Source: Actinomycetota bacterium (GTDB lineage Bacteria > Actinomycetota > Acidimicrobiia > IMCC26256 > JAENVU01). Taken from it: 64,000 nucleotides of DNA. Position 1 is the stretch's first letter, and each line of letters opens with the position of its first letter. The notes beneath the pieces are model-generated. The model saw only the letters and a list, made by a program, of their open reading frames with translations. It searched no databases and was not told where the DNA came from. This document shows positions 44,304 through 53,337 of this stretch, piece after piece. Made by a program: the position numbers and the translations under genes. The stretch covers positions 32,085 to 96,084 of the forward strand of contig VGBT01000006.1 in NCBI GenBank assembly GCA_016870395.1. Reading direction: 5' to 3'.

Positions 44304-44597
44304 GTGAGCGCCGAGGACCTCGAGCGCTACGAGACCGAGATCGAGCTCCAGCTCTACAAGGAGTACCGCGACGTCCTGCCGATGTTCGCGTACGTCGTGG
44401 AGACCGAGCGTCGCTTCTATCTGGCCAACGACGTGAAGATGGTTCCGCACAGTGAGGGTGGGCGCGTCTACTTCGAGCTCGAGCTGCGCGACGCCTGGGT
44501 CTGGGACATGTACCGGCCCGCGCGATTCGTCACCAACGTGAAGGTCGTGACGTTCAAGGACGTCAACGTCGAGGAGCTGGCCGGCAAGGAGCTGTAG
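44304..44597 (+). CDS. DUF2469 family protein
   Basis: A 97-residue protein (SAEDLERYETEIELQLYKEY start, YVVETERRFYLANDV, DMYRPARFVTNVKVVTFKDVNVEEL). It is a small actinobacterial family of unknown function, normally between rnhB and yraN. The GTG start has GGAG upstream, and a TAGACT hexamer (44261-44266) could serve as its -10. It precedes yraN by 14 bases. Confidence 0.88.
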   Translation: MSAEDLERYETEIELQLYKEYRDVLPMFAYVVETERRFYLANDVKMVPHSEGGRVYFELELRDAWVWDMYRPARFVTNVKVVTFKDVNVEELAGKEL

Positions 44598-44611
44598 CGA
44601 AGGAGCGCACC

Positions 44612-44986
44612 ATGAGCGGCCACGGACGGCCGGATCCGCGACGCAGCCTCGGGCAGCGAGGCGAGACGTTGGTCGCGCAGTGGTACGAGCGGCGCGGGTA
44701 CACGGTGCTCGACCGGAACTGGCGTTGCCGCGACGGGGAGATCGACCTCGTGCTCGCGGTCGGTCGCGTTCTCGTCTTCTGCGAGGTGAAGACCCGCACG
44801 AGCACGGCGTTCGGGACGCCGGCCGAAGCCGTGACGCTGCGCAAGCAAGCACGGCTGCGGCGTCTGGCTTCTCGTTGGCTCGACACTCATCCGGGCCGCG
44901 CGCGCTCGCTGCGCTTCGACGTCGCATCCGTGATCGCGCAGAGGGGTGGACCGGCGATCGTCGAGGTGCTCGAAGCCGCGTTCTAG
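44612..44986 (+). CDS. yraN: YraN/UPF0102 endonuclease-like protein
   Basis: A 124-residue protein. LGQRGETLVAQWYERRGYTVLDRNWRC, then GEIDLVLAVGRVLVFCEVKTRTST, which carries the E/D-x(n)-E-x-K nuclease signature of the restriction-endonuclease-like fold. Its physiological role is uncertain. The stop overlaps the convergent zinc-ribbon gene by 4 bases. Confidence 0.9.
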   Translation: MSGHGRPDPRRSLGQRGETLVAQWYERRGYTVLDRNWRCRDGEIDLVLAVGRVLVFCEVKTRTSTAFGTPAEAVTLRKQARLRRLASRWLDTHPGRARSLRFDVASVIAQRGGPAIVEVLEAAF

Positions 44987-45192
44987 CCCCGAGCGCGTCG
45001 GCGCTGCTCGCGGTGCCAGCAGCCCGAGTGCCAGTGCCTACGGAGCTCGGGCGCGTCGATGGGCACGACGACCTCGTGGCCGAGCCCCCTGCCGATCTCG
45101 TGATCGCAGCCCGGGCAGCGGTATGCCTTCACCGCTTCGTAGGGCTGGACGTGGCGGACAGCCACCTCGGTGTCGAGCGGGAGCTCGTTCAT
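44983..45192 (-). CDS. Small zinc-ribbon-like actinobacterial protein
   Basis: A 69-residue protein: YRCPGCDHEIGRGLGHEVVVP followed by LRRHWHSGCWHREQRR. One CPGC pair plus a later His/Cys cluster probably binds one zinc. Similar proteins occur in many Actinomycetota with no proven function. The ATG at 45192 overlaps the TGA of the 37-residue membrane gene (ATGA), which decides the start and suggests coupling. Confidence 0.7.
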   Translation of the reverse strand: MNELPLDTEVAVRHVQPYEAVKAYRCPGCDHEIGRGLGHEVVVPIDAPELRRHWHSGCWHREQRRRARG

Positions 45193-45302
45193 CCGCCGAA
45201 GCTTGCCCATGCGAGCAGCGCGGCGATCACGACGAACGCGGCGGCGACGAGCGCCACGTCCGCGGCGCGGCGGCGGCGCCCCCGGAAGGGGTTGAAGCCC
45301 AT
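45189..45302 (-). CDS. Conserved 37-residue single-helix membrane protein
   Basis: A short gene: MGFNPFRGRRRRAAD followed by one hydrophobic helix (VALVAAAFVVIAALLAWASF). The basic N-terminus predicts an inside-in orientation. I recognise this start from small actinobacterial proteins beginning MGFNP with the same helix. It has its own TACGGT hexamer 6 bases before the ATG and overlaps the zinc-ribbon gene, so the two form a mini-operon. Function unknown. Confidence 0.75.
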   Translation of the reverse strand: MGFNPFRGRRRRAADVALVAAAFVVIAALLAWASFGG

Positions 45303-45308
45303 CCGGGT

Positions 45309-45314
45309 ACCGTA
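45309..45314 (-). promoter_or_regulatory. -10-like TACGGT for the mini-operon
   Basis: On the minus strand TACGGT ends 6 bases before the ATG at 45302, which predicts a leaderless transcript. Confidence 0.4.
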
Positions 45315-45398
45315 CCCACGCCTCTCGTGTCTGCAGTCACGCGTTCGTGGTGAAGCGCGAGCCGCACTTCACCGGGGCAGGAGCGGGTCGGGGCGGGG

Positions 45399-45608
45399 TC
45401 AGCTCGGAGGCGGGGGAGTGGTGCTCGTGACCGCGCCTTCGCGGCTGGCCCGCACGGCATCCCAGTCGGGTGGCGTCACCCGTCGGACGAGGGTGTTGTG
45501 CGCCTCCCACTCGGCGCCGCAGGCGCTGCAGGTGAGCAGGAACGAGCCGCCCGAGTAGCCCATGGCCTCGATGGGCGTGGCGTCGTAGGGGCACCGCTGG
45601 ATGTTCAC
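45399..45608 (-). CDS. Small zinc-ribbon protein
   Basis: A 69-residue protein. RCPYDATPIEAMGYSGGSFL and LLTCSACGAEWEAHNTLVRR are two half ribbons (Cys, then CSAC) suggesting a zinc site; the C-terminal part is Thr/Pro-rich. It starts at a GTG. No family function is known to me. It lies between the mini-operon and dprA. Confidence 0.6.
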   Translation of the reverse strand: MNIQRCPYDATPIEAMGYSGGSFLLTCSACGAEWEAHNTLVRRVTPPDWDAVRASREGAVTSTTPPPPS

Positions 45609-45644
45609 ACCGGGTGCATCGGCGTCACCCGCGCACAGCTGTAA

Positions 45645-46739
45645 CTAGAGCGGCCAGACGAGGCCGTGGGCCCGGCTGGCGCCGCCGCCCCGGACGAGAC
45701 CGGCGATGGCTCGGGCCACTTCGGCGGGGCCGAGGCCGGTGCGCCCGGCGATCTCGTCGGCGGTGGCCGGCTCGCCGTGCAGGCAGCGATGGATCGCCCG
45801 CTCCTCCGGCGTGGCCCCGGGCGCGCCGCCTCCCTTCGGTCCCCGGCGGCTTGCCCCGGTGAGCCCGAGTGCCTCCAGCACGTCGGCGGGCTCCAGCATC
45901 GGGTGGGCCTCACCGAGTCGGAGCAGGTCGTTGCAGCCGGCCGCCGCGCCGTTGCGGCGGGAACCCGGCATCGCGAGCACGTGGCGGCCGTACTCGAGCG
46001 CGGCCCTCGCGGTGATGCGCGCACCGCCGGTGATCGTCGCCTCGACCACCGCGGTGACGTCGCCGAGTGCCGCGATGACCCGGTTCCGGATCGGAAAGCG
46101 CTCGCGGCTCGGACCGGTGCCGTACCGCTGCTCGGTGACCAGCAGACCTTGGCCGCGCACGCGCTCGTGGAGCGCGACGTGCCGGCGCGGGTACACCACA
46201 TCGAGCCCGGTGGCGATGACGCCGATGACCGCGCCGCCCGCGTCGAGCGCGCCCTCGTGCACCGCTCCGTCGATCCCGATCGCCAAGCCGCTGACCACCA
46301 CCACCCCGGCGTCGGCCAACGCCGACCCGAGCTCGCGTGCGTCGACGAGCCCCTGCGGTGATGCCGCGCGTGTCCCCACGACCGCGACCCGGGGTCGCTC
46401 GAAGACGTCGGGGCGATCGCCCTCGCTCAACAGCGCGGCCGGACGGTCGGGGATGCCTTCCTCGATCGGGTAGTTGGGATGACCGGTCCAGCACACCCGC
46501 GTGCGTCGCGTCGCGAGCACCTTCGCGGCCGCGGCCGTATCCAGCGCGCGGGCCCAGCTTCCGGCCAGGTCCGCGGGGTCGGCGCAGCGGAGGCCCTCGA
46601 GTGCCTCCCCGGCCCGGCCCGCGCCGACCGCGGCCGCAGCCGCGTCCGGTTCGGGCCATCGCTCGAGCAGGCGGCGCAGGCGAGTGGGCGTCATGGCTGG
46701 CAGGTGCACGAGGGCGGCGATTGCAATGTCGGGGCTCAT
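45645..46739 (-). CDS. dprA: DNA-processing protein DprA
   Basis: A 364-residue Rossmann-fold protein that loads RecA onto incoming single-stranded DNA. RVAVVGTRAASPQGLVDAREL, VVSGLAIGIDGAVHEGAL, TGLDVVYPRRH and LVVTEQRYGTGPSR-like blocks are seen, with FPIRNRVIAAL. A winged-helix C-terminus (ATADEIAGRTGLGPAEVARAI) follows. The start overlaps the comM stop (ATGA), so the two are coupled. Confidence 0.93.
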   Translation of the reverse strand: MSPDIAIAALVHLPAMTPTRLRRLLERWPEPDAAAAAVGAGRAGEALEGLRCADPADLAGSWARALDTAAAAKVLATRRTRVCWTGHPNYPIEEGIPDRPAALLSEGDRPDVFERPRVAVVGTRAASPQGLVDARELGSALADAGVVVVSGLAIGIDGAVHEGALDAGGAVIGVIATGLDVVYPRRHVALHERVRGQGLLVTEQRYGTGPSRERFPIRNRVIAALGDVTAVVEATITGGARITARAALEYGRHVLAMPGSRRNGAAAGCNDLLRLGEAHPMLEPADVLEALGLTGASRRGPKGGGAPGATPEERAIHRCLHGEPATADEIAGRTGLGPAEVARAIAGLVRGGGASRAHGLVWPL

Positions 46740-48232
46740 GGCACGTCTTCGCGCATCGAGGCCGCGAGCACGATGTCGTCAGGCGACACGTCCTCGTCGC
46801 CGCGCAGGTCGGCAAGCGTGCGCGCCACGCGGCGGACGCGCGCGGCACCGCGCCCGGTGAGCATGTTGTCCTCGATCACGAACCGCCAGGCCTCGTCGGC
46901 CTCGGGCTCCAGGCGGACGAGGATCCCCAGTGCGCCCGCCGGAACGTGCGCGTTGCGACGCCAGGGCGTGCCGCGCAGGCGCCACTGCTGGCGGTGCACG
47001 GCGTCGAGGACCTGCCTGGCGGTCTCGGCCGACGTCTCGCCCGGGCCGTCGCCCGGGGTCGGCCCGGCGAGGCGGACGCGGAGGTCGAACCGGTCGAGCA
47101 GCGGGGCCGAGAGCCTCCGGCGGTAGCGAGCCTTGGCCTGGTCGCTGCAACGGCACGCCGGTCCGCCGAGGCCACACGGGCACGGGTTGGTGCAGGCGAC
47201 CAGCACGAAGTCGGCGGGGAAGGTCAGGCTGCCCGCCTGGCGGGCGATGCGAACCACCCGCTCCTCGAGCGGCTGGCGCAGCGCGTCGAGCGCGGTCGGC
47301 GGGAACTCGCCGAGCTCGTCGAGGAACAGGATCCCGCGGTGGGCCAGTGTCACCTCCCCGGGGCGCAGCCGGCGGCTGCCCCCGCCGACGAGCGCGGGGG
47401 TGGTGGCGGTGTGGTGGGGCGCGCGGAACGGGCGGTGGGTGACGAGCCGATCGGGGGGTCGGCCGCCCGCGGCCGACTGGATGCGGGTGACGTCGAGGGC
47501 CTCGTCGGGCTCGAGTGGGGGCAGGATCGTCGACATCCGGCGGGCGAGCATGGTCTTGCCGGTGCCCGGCGGGCCGGCGAAGAGGAGGTGGTGCGCGCCT
47601 GCGGCCGCGGCGGCGAGCGCCATCCTGGCCTTGGGCAGCCCGCGCACTTCGGCGAGGTCGAGCGGGTCGGTGTCGAGGGGTTCCTCGGGAGGCGACGGCG
47701 GCTCGGGGTCGGGCCAGGGTTCTTCGCCGAGCAGGCACGCGTGGAGCTCGGCGAGCGTGCGCGCAGTGCGCACCTTCAGGCCGGTGACGAGCGCGGCCTC
47801 GGTCGCGTTCTCGGGGGGCACGACGACCGCGTCGGCCCCCGAGCGGTGGAGGGCGTCCGCGAGCACGAACGTGCCCGGCACCGCGCGGATCGAGCCGTCG
47901 AGGCCCAGCTCGCCGAGGACGCCGACGCCGTCGAGACGGTCGGCGGGCAGGTGATCCTCGGCGAGGAGCAGGCCGAGCGCGATGGCGAGCTCGAGACCGG
48001 CGCCGGTCTTGCGCAACGTCGCCGGGGCGAAGTTGACGGTGACCCGCTTGACGGGGAACTCGAGGTCGGACGAGAGCAGCGCGGCGCGCACGCGCTCGCG
48101 CGACTCGCGGCCGGTGGTGTCGGGCAGGCCGACGACGGTGTAGCCGGGCAAACCGCCCGAGACGTGCACCTCGACGCGCACGGGGTGACCGTCGACGCCG
48201 AGCAGGGTGGCGCTGCGCACCGAAGCGAGCAC
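46736..48232 (-). CDS. comM: YifB/ComM-type AAA ATPase (Mg-chelatase-like)
   Basis: A 498-residue ATPase. An N-terminal Lon-like domain ([41 protein letters not shown]) is followed by the AAA core: Walker [15 protein letters not shown], Walker [13 protein letters not shown], a CTNPCPCG Cys cluster, and a sensor region ([20 protein letters not shown]). ComM is a helicase aiding integration of natural-transformation DNA. It starts at a GTG at 48232 and pairs with dprA. Confidence 0.92.
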   Translation of the reverse strand: MLASVRSATLLGVDGHPVRVEVHVSGGLPGYTVVGLPDTTGRESRERVRAALLSSDLEFPVKRVTVNFAPATLRKTGAGLELAIALGLLLAEDHLPADRLDGVGVLGELGLDGSIRAVPGTFVLADALHRSGADAVVVPPENATEAALVTGLKVRTARTLAELHACLLGEEPWPDPEPPSPPEEPLDTDPLDLAEVRGLPKARMALAAAAAGAHHLLFAGPPGTGKTMLARRMSTILPPLEPDEALDVTRIQSAAGGRPPDRLVTHRPFRAPHHTATTPALVGGGSRRLRPGEVTLAHRGILFLDELGEFPPTALDALRQPLEERVVRIARQAGSLTFPADFVLVACTNPCPCGLGGPACRCSDQAKARYRRRLSAPLLDRFDLRVRLAGPTPGDGPGETSAETARQVLDAVHRQQWRLRGTPWRRNAHVPAGALGILVRLEPEADEAWRFVIEDNMLTGRGAARVRRVARTLADLRGDEDVSPDDIVLAASMREDVP

Positions 48233-48366
48233 GGGACCTCCCGAGGATGACAGGGGACTCGGTGGGGAGGGCCGATTGGTCGTTGCGGGTCGGTTGCCGC
48301 GGCATCCTCGACGGCGTGCCGCGAGGGTACTTGGGGGGTGTGACACGCACGGCCCCGGCCCGCCGG

Positions 48367-48372
48367 TACCCT
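48367..48372 (+). promoter_or_regulatory. -10-like TACCCT before xerC
   Basis: Ends 6 bases before the ATG at 48379 (GAGGGG between, also a possible ribosome-binding site). Confidence 0.35.
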
Positions 48373-48378
48373 GAGGGG

Positions 48379-49332
48379 ATGCCCTGGGACGTCGACGGTT
48401 ACGTCGCGTCGCTCACCGCGTCGAGCCCGCACACGGTCGAGGCCTACGAGCGTGACGTGCGCCAGCTCGTCGCCTGGGCCGACCGCGGCGGCTGCGCGGA
48501 GCCGGCCCGCCTCGACCACACGACGCTGCGGCGATACCTCGCGTACCTCACGACGCGTGGGTTCTCGCGACGAACCGTCGCCCGCAAGGCCGCCGCGGTC
48601 CGGTCGTACCTGCGCTACCTGAAGCGCCACGGGGTGGTGGTCTCCGATCCGGCGCGGTCCCTGCGGGCACCGAAGGGCCCGGCCCGCCTCCCGCGCGTCC
48701 CGCGCTCCGCCGAGGCCGTGGCGCTCCTCGATGCTGCCGCGGCCCGGGCTGACGAGCCTGTCGCCGGGGGAGTGAACGAAACAGTCGCGCCCGGGGAAGA
48801 AGCGCCCGTGGAAGACGCGGTAGCGCGGGCGGTCGCGCTGCGTGACTTGGTGGTTCTGGAGCTCCTCTACGGCACCGGAATCCGGGTCTCGGAGCTCTGC
48901 GGGCTCGGCCCGGCCGACTGCGACCTGCGGCGCCACACGCTCACGGTGCTTGGCAAGGGGGCCAAGGTTCGCCGGGTCCCGCTGGGCGCACCGGCCGCGG
49001 ATGCCCTCGCCGCCTGGCTCCGGGCCGGCCGTCCGGTGCTCGCGACTCCCGAGAGTCCGCCCGACGCGGTGCTGCTCAACCGGCGGGGCCGGCGGCTCTC
49101 GCCCCGGGACGCCCGGCGTGTCCTGGAACGCCACCCGCTGCCCGATGGGCGCACCTTGCACCCACATGCCCTTAGACACGCCTACGCTACGCATCTGTTG
49201 GAAGGCGGAGCCGACCTGCGGACCGTGCAAGAGCTGCTCGGTCACGCCGACCTCGCGACCACGCAGATCTACACCCACCTCACCCGCGAACGCCTACGAG
49301 CCGTCTACGAGGCCACTCATCCCCGTGCCTGA
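48379..49332 (+). CDS. xerC: Tyrosine recombinase XerC/XerD
   Basis: A 317-residue recombinase. The catalytic Arg is in [13 protein letters not shown], Lys in [31 protein letters not shown] holds His-x-x-Arg, and [16 protein letters not shown] carries the last His and the Tyr. An acidic 20-residue insert (between AAARADEP and EAPVEDAVA) is unusual. It resolves chromosome dimers at dif. The dprA-xerC-whiG neighbourhood is common in actinobacteria. Its 3' end overlaps the sigma-factor gene by 8 bases. Confidence 0.92.
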   Translation: MPWDVDGYVASLTASSPHTVEAYERDVRQLVAWADRGGCAEPARLDHTTLRRYLAYLTTRGFSRRTVARKAAAVRSYLRYLKRHGVVVSDPARSLRAPKGPARLPRVPRSAEAVALLDAAAARADEPVAGGVNETVAPGEEAPVEDAVARAVALRDLVVLELLYGTGIRVSELCGLGPADCDLRRHTLTVLGKGAKVRRVPLGAPAADALAAWLRAGRPVLATPESPPDAVLLNRRGRRLSPRDARRVLERHPLPDGRTLHPHALRHAYATHLLEGGADLRTVQELLGHADLATTQIYTHLTRERLRAVYEATHPRA

Positions 49333-50119
49333 CGAAATCACGACGACCACGGTGAACATCGACGCGGCCGAGGTCGTCGCCGCCCTGTGGCAGCAGTACA
49401 AGGACGACGGCACCACCGAGGTGCGCGAGCTGCTGATCCTGCACTACTCGCCGCTGGTGAAGTTCGTGGCCGGTCGTGTCGCGGTCGGGCTCCCGCAGAG
49501 CATCGAGCAGGCCGACCTCGTGTCGTACGGGATCTTCGGGCTGATCGACGCGATCGACAAGTTCGACCCGGCGCGCGGCTTCAAGTTCGAGACGTACGCG
49601 ATCAGCCGCATCAAGGGCGCGATCATCGACGAGCTGCGCTCGATCGACTGGGTGCCGCGCTCGGTGCGCTCGAAGGCCCGCTCGATCGAGAGCGCGTACT
49701 CCAAGCTCGAGAACGAGCTGAAGCGGACCCCCGAGGACAAGGAGGTCGCGCGGGAGCTCGGCGTCAGCGAGCAGGAGCTCAGCCAGTCGCTCAGCCAGAT
49801 CAGCTTCGTCGGCGTGGTGGCGCTCGACGAGCTGCTCAGCGCGGGAGATCGCGGCAGCGGCACCACCGTGGGCGACACGGTGGCCGACCGGGTGAACGAC
49901 CCGGTCGCGGCGTTCGAGGTCGACGAGATGAAGCACCTGCTCGCCGACGCGATCAACCGGATGCCCGATCGCGAGCGCCTCGTGCTCACGCTCTACTACT
50001 ACGAGGGCCTCACGCTGGCCGAGATCGGCGACGTCCTCGGGGTCACGGAGAGCCGGGTGTGCCAGATCCACACCAAGGCGATCCTGCAGCTGCGCTCGCG
50101 CCTCGCAGAGCCGGCGTAG
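49325..50119 (+). CDS. whiG: WhiG/FliA-family sigma factor
   Basis: A 264-residue sigma-28 class factor. Region 2 ([60 protein letters not shown]) and region 4 ([41 protein letters not shown]) are intact. In mycelial relatives WhiG controls sporulation; in motile bacteria FliA controls flagellar genes. No flagellar genes are present here. The GTG overlaps the xerC stop. The targets are unknown. Confidence 0.92.
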   Translation: MPDEITTTTVNIDAAEVVAALWQQYKDDGTTEVRELLILHYSPLVKFVAGRVAVGLPQSIEQADLVSYGIFGLIDAIDKFDPARGFKFETYAISRIKGAIIDELRSIDWVPRSVRSKARSIESAYSKLENELKRTPEDKEVARELGVSEQELSQSLSQISFVGVVALDELLSAGDRGSGTTVGDTVADRVNDPVAAFEVDEMKHLLADAINRMPDRERLVLTLYYYEGLTLAEIGDVLGVTESRVCQIHTKAILQLRSRLAEPA

Positions 50120-50231
50120 AGCTCTCGTTCCGCTCGTGCCCCTGGCGCGTGTCGCACCCTCGGGGTAGGGTCGCCCGCAGCTTCCTCCACGGCTTCCCCC
50201 TCCCGCGCCCGTCCTCCTGCCGGGAGTCGCC

Positions 50232-51959
50232 ATGGAGCACCGTGCCCCGCTTCGCCTCGCCGTCGCGATCCTCGTCGCGATCCTCGTCGCGATCCTCGTC
50301 GTCTTGCCGCCGCCCGCACGCGCCGTGGTCGGTCCCTGGATCCGTCCCGTCGACGGCGTCGTCGTCCGACCCTTCGTCGCGCCCGTCGCCCGATATGGCG
50401 CCGGTCATCGGGGCGCCGACCTGGCTGCGCCGCCCGGCACTCCGATACGCGCCGCGAACGAGGGCGTCGTCGCGTTCGCCGGGTCGGTCGCCGGGTCGCT
50501 GCATGTCGTCATCGCACACTCGGGCGGTCTGCGCACCTCGTACTCGTTCCTCCTGCGTGTCGACGTGCGCCGGGGGGACGGCGTCACTCGCGGGCAGGTC
50601 CTCGGCGCGACCGGCGGCTCGGGCAACGAGCACGGCCCGGAGGTGCTGCACTTCGGGTTGCGGGTGGGCGACCGGTACGTCGACCCGATGGCGCTGTTCG
50701 CGCCCGCGGATCTCTCGCGGCTGATCCGCCTGGCACCCGTGGCATCGTCGGCGCAGGAGGGCTTCGACCCGCCCGCGCTCGAGCAGCGCGCGCTCGCGGC
50801 CTCGTTGCACCTGCCGGCCGCGCCGCTCCTCGGCGGGGACTCCGACGGCGCCGGCAGCGAGTGGTCGCTGTTGGCCGGCGTGGCCTCGGGGATGGTGGGC
50901 GGCGCCGCCGATCTCGTCGTACCCGCCGGCCGGGCCGGGTGGCGCCTGCTCCGGGGCACGCCCCTGGGCGCGGCCGCCGACGACACCCTATCGGTGTCAC
51001 GACGGCTGATCGCCTGGGCCCGGTCGCGTGCGGAGTGCAGCGCCGACACGGCCGCTGGTCCCGACGGTGGCGGGTCGGGCCATGCCCTCCTCGCCGTGGG
51101 TGGCGTCAACAGCTCGACGGATCGCGCGACCGGATCCACCTTCGGGCTCGACTGGCGGTCGCTCGGCTATCGCGACGACGAGGTCCACTGGTTCTCGTAC
51201 GCAGCCGGTGGCGGCCCGTACCGAGTACGCGACACGTGGGGCGACCTGCTGCTCCAGGCGCTCGCGCTCCGAGAACAGCTGCGGGAGCGGCAGCGGGCGG
51301 AGCCGGGGCGCGAGGTCGACCTGGTCGCGCACTCGCAGGGTGGCGTCGTCGTCGGCGCGTTCCTGCAGCTCGTGTACGACCCCGGCGACCCGACGCTTCC
51401 ACCGCTCGGCAACGTGGTGACGCTCGCGTCGCCGCACCAGGGTGCGCCGATCGCCACCGTGACGCGCTGGCTGCGGTCCACTGCCGAGGGTCGCGCGGCG
51501 CTGCGCGCGATTCGGGACCTCTCCGGCGACACGGTGCCCCCCGCCGACAGCCCGGCGGTCCGCCAGCTCGCGGAGGCCTCGCCGCTGCTGCGGTCGCTGT
51601 GGGACCACCGGCTTCCCGACCACGTCGATGTCACCACCATCGGCGGCACCGACGACCTGATCGTGCCGGCCGACCACACCGGTGTTCCCGGTGCGACCGA
51701 GGTGACGGTGAACCCGCGTGGGCTCGGCGACCACGCGGGGATCGTCGCCGACGAGCGGGCGATGGCCGCCGTGCGTCTGACCATCGAGCAACGTCCGCCT
51801 CCGTGCGTCGGCTGGCTCGACGGCATCCGGGGCGCGGTGCAGCCGGTGATCGTCAGTCGCCTCGAGCACACGGCCGGGCGGCTCGCCGATCGCGCGTCGC
51901 GGCTGGCGCGCTCCCTCGATCGGAACCCGACCCTCGAAGGACACGGAGGTTCTCGATGA
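50232..51959 (+). CDS. Secreted fusion: degenerate LytM/M23 domain plus lipase-type alpha/beta hydrolase
   Basis: A 575-residue protein. A signal peptide (LAVAILVAILVAILVVLPPPARA) is followed by a LytM/M23 domain at about 40-150: H59-x3-D63 (GHRGADLAAP) is present, but the usual Y-x-H is YSFL (104-107) and the HxH is V138-L-H140, so one or two zinc or catalytic His are missing and the domain is probably inactive. Residues 280-510 form an alpha/beta hydrolase: VDLVAHSQGG with nucleophile Ser368, LASPHQGAP, probable Asp474 or Asp475 (GGTDDLIVP) and His501 (LGDHAGIV). It may bind the cell wall through LytM and act on a lipid or ester. It overlaps the propeller gene (ATGA). Confidence 0.8.
   Translation: MEHRAPLRLAVAILVAILVAILVVLPPPARAVVGPWIRPVDGVVVRPFVAPVARYGAGHRGADLAAPPGTPIRAANEGVVAFAGSVAGSLHVVIAHSGGLRTSYSFLLRVDVRRGDGVTRGQVLGATGGSGNEHGPEVLHFGLRVGDRYVDPMALFAPADLSRLIRLAPVASSAQEGFDPPALEQRALAASLHLPAAPLLGGDSDGAGSEWSLLAGVASGMVGGAADLVVPAGRAGWRLLRGTPLGAAADDTLSVSRRLIAWARSRAECSADTAAGPDGGGSGHALLAVGGVNSSTDRATGSTFGLDWRSLGYRDDEVHWFSYAAGGGPYRVRDTWGDLLLQALALREQLRERQRAEPGREVDLVAHSQGGVVVGAFLQLVYDPGDPTLPPLGNVVTLASPHQGAPIATVTRWLRSTAEGRAALRAIRDLSGDTVPPADSPAVRQLAEASPLLRSLWDHRLPDHVDVTTIGGTDDLIVPADHTGVPGATEVTVNPRGLGDHAGIVADERAMAAVRLTIEQRPPPCVGWLDGIRGAVQPVIVSRLEHTAGRLADRASRLARSLDRNPTLEGHGGSR
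50262..50297 (+). repeat. Three 12-bp tandem repeats in the signal-peptide core
   Basis: GTCGCGATCCTC occurs three times in a row (50262, 50274, 50286), coding VAIL units of the hydrophobic core. Slippage here would change signal-peptide length in frame. Confidence 0.85.
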
Positions 51960-53173
51960 GCTTCTGGACGGCAACCTCGCACAGGCGTTCCCGGCGACGT
52001 CGCTCGCGGGCTCGCCGGGCCCGGTGGCTCGCCGGCATCGGCGCGGTGCTGGTGGTCGGCGCCGTGTCCGTCGCGGTCGCCGTCCCTCGTGGCGGCGAGG
52101 CCGCGTCGACGCGCCGCGACCGATCGGTGAACACGGCCCGACCTGCCCCGCCAGCCCGGTTCGTGGGGAAGGCGTGGGCGCACACCGCGCTCGACGAGCC
52201 TCAGGGCGTGCTGGTCGACGGGACCACCGCCGCCCTCCTGGGCAGTCGCTCGGTCACCCTGCTCGACGGGCGCGATGGCGCGGTGCACTGGCAGGCACCG
52301 GTCGACGCGCCGAACCCCTGGTGGGCGCTCGACCGCGACACGGTGCTCGTGAGCACCGAGGCCGGGTTCGTCGCGCTCGACCGCGCCACGGGGGACCTCC
52401 GGTGGCGGGCGAGCGCGTCCGAGGCTTCCGGACCGGTCGGTCTGGTCGACCCGCCCGACGCCGACCCGTTGGCCCTGGTCACCACCACGGCCGGCGGGAT
52501 CGCGGGCCTCGACGCGGCGACGGGCGCGACGCGCTGGTCCGGGCGGCTCCCGGGCTCGCCGCGGGGCCTGCTCGCCACCGATGACGCCTCGGGCACCGTC
52601 GCGCTCGTGAGCAGCGCAGCCGACACCCGGCTACGCGTCCTCGATGCCCGCAGCGGCGCGCCGGCATGGGAGACGCCGGTGGGCGCGCGCGCCGGCTCGC
52701 CGCTCGTCACCGACGGCACCGTCGTGCTCGGCGCGGCCCACCTCGAGCTGGCCGGCGAGGTCACGGCCTACGAGCTGGCGGACGGCGCGCCCCGGTGGTC
52801 CGCGCCTTCGCTCGGGGCGTTCCAGCCCGGTCTCGTCCCCACCCGGGCCGGCGATGCCGTCTACGTGGTCGACGAGCTCGGCGAGGTGGTCGCGCTCGAC
52901 GCCGCGACGGGCGCCCCCCGCTGGCGCCGCGACCTGGAGGAGGCAGTGGTCATGGGCGGTCCGGTCGTGGTCGGCGACACGGTGGTGGTCACCGACTACG
53001 CGCGGGAGGTCGTGGTGCTCGACCGGGCGAGCGGCCGGGTCCGGGCCCGTCCGCTCGCCGGTGGGGTGCCGATCGCGCTCGCCGGGACCGACCGGTTGGT
53101 CCTCGTGGCCCAACGGCTCGTCACCGACGGCCAGCTCAGCGCGTTTCGTCCCCACGAGCTCTCCCAGCCCTGA
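51956..53173 (+). CDS. Membrane-anchored PQQ-like beta-propeller protein
   Basis: A 405-residue protein with an Arg-rich N-terminus and one helix ([20 protein letters not shown]), so the propeller faces outside. Repeated outer-strand motifs include [60 protein letters not shown] and [15 protein letters not shown]; each fits a PQQ-repeat (L-D-x-x-T-G-x-x-x-W). No catalytic residues can be set; it may be a scaffold or sensor. It is coupled to the fusion hydrolase gene by ATGA with GGAGGT upstream. Confidence 0.85.
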   Translation: MSFWTATSHRRSRRRRSRARRARWLAGIGAVLVVGAVSVAVAVPRGGEAASTRRDRSVNTARPAPPARFVGKAWAHTALDEPQGVLVDGTTAALLGSRSVTLLDGRDGAVHWQAPVDAPNPWWALDRDTVLVSTEAGFVALDRATGDLRWRASASEASGPVGLVDPPDADPLALVTTTAGGIAGLDAATGATRWSGRLPGSPRGLLATDDASGTVALVSSAADTRLRVLDARSGAPAWETPVGARAGSPLVTDGTVVLGAAHLELAGEVTAYELADGAPRWSAPSLGAFQPGLVPTRAGDAVYVVDELGEVVALDAATGAPRWRRDLEEAVVMGGPVVVGDTVVVTDYAREVVVLDRASGRVRARPLAGGVPIALAGTDRLVLVAQRLVTDGQLSAFRPHELSQP

Positions 53174-53208
53174 GCTGGACGGCTCGGAGCCAAGAAGGTC
53201 GCCTCCGC

Positions 53209-53214
53209 TACACT
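53209..53214 (+). promoter_or_regulatory. -10-like TACACT for rpsB
   Basis: About 120 bases upstream of the rpsB GTG. The leader (53222-53337) contains GC-rich inverted repeats that could fold (around 53270-53310), possibly for ribosomal-protein control, but no known motif is recognised. Confidence 0.4.
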
Positions 53215-53337
53215 GCCCGCCGACCCGAGCGCTCGCGCCCGGGATCTCGCACGCCCGTCATCCAACGGTCGCCGCCGGGTCAGAACCCGACCGGCGCAGC
53301 ACGGGCGGAGGACACAACCGAAGGAAGGAACACTCGC

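Noticed and set aside
48247..48378. Longer start of xerC at the ATG at 48247
   Set aside because: The added 44 residues have no recombinase similarity, overlap the comM promoter region, and a TACCCT hexamer fits the ATG at 48379.
49325..50119. WhiG-like sigma factor as sign of a flagellar or sporulation cluster
   Set aside because: No flagellar, chemotaxis or sporulation genes are nearby. In this family the xerC-whiG pairing alone is common and does not show either function.
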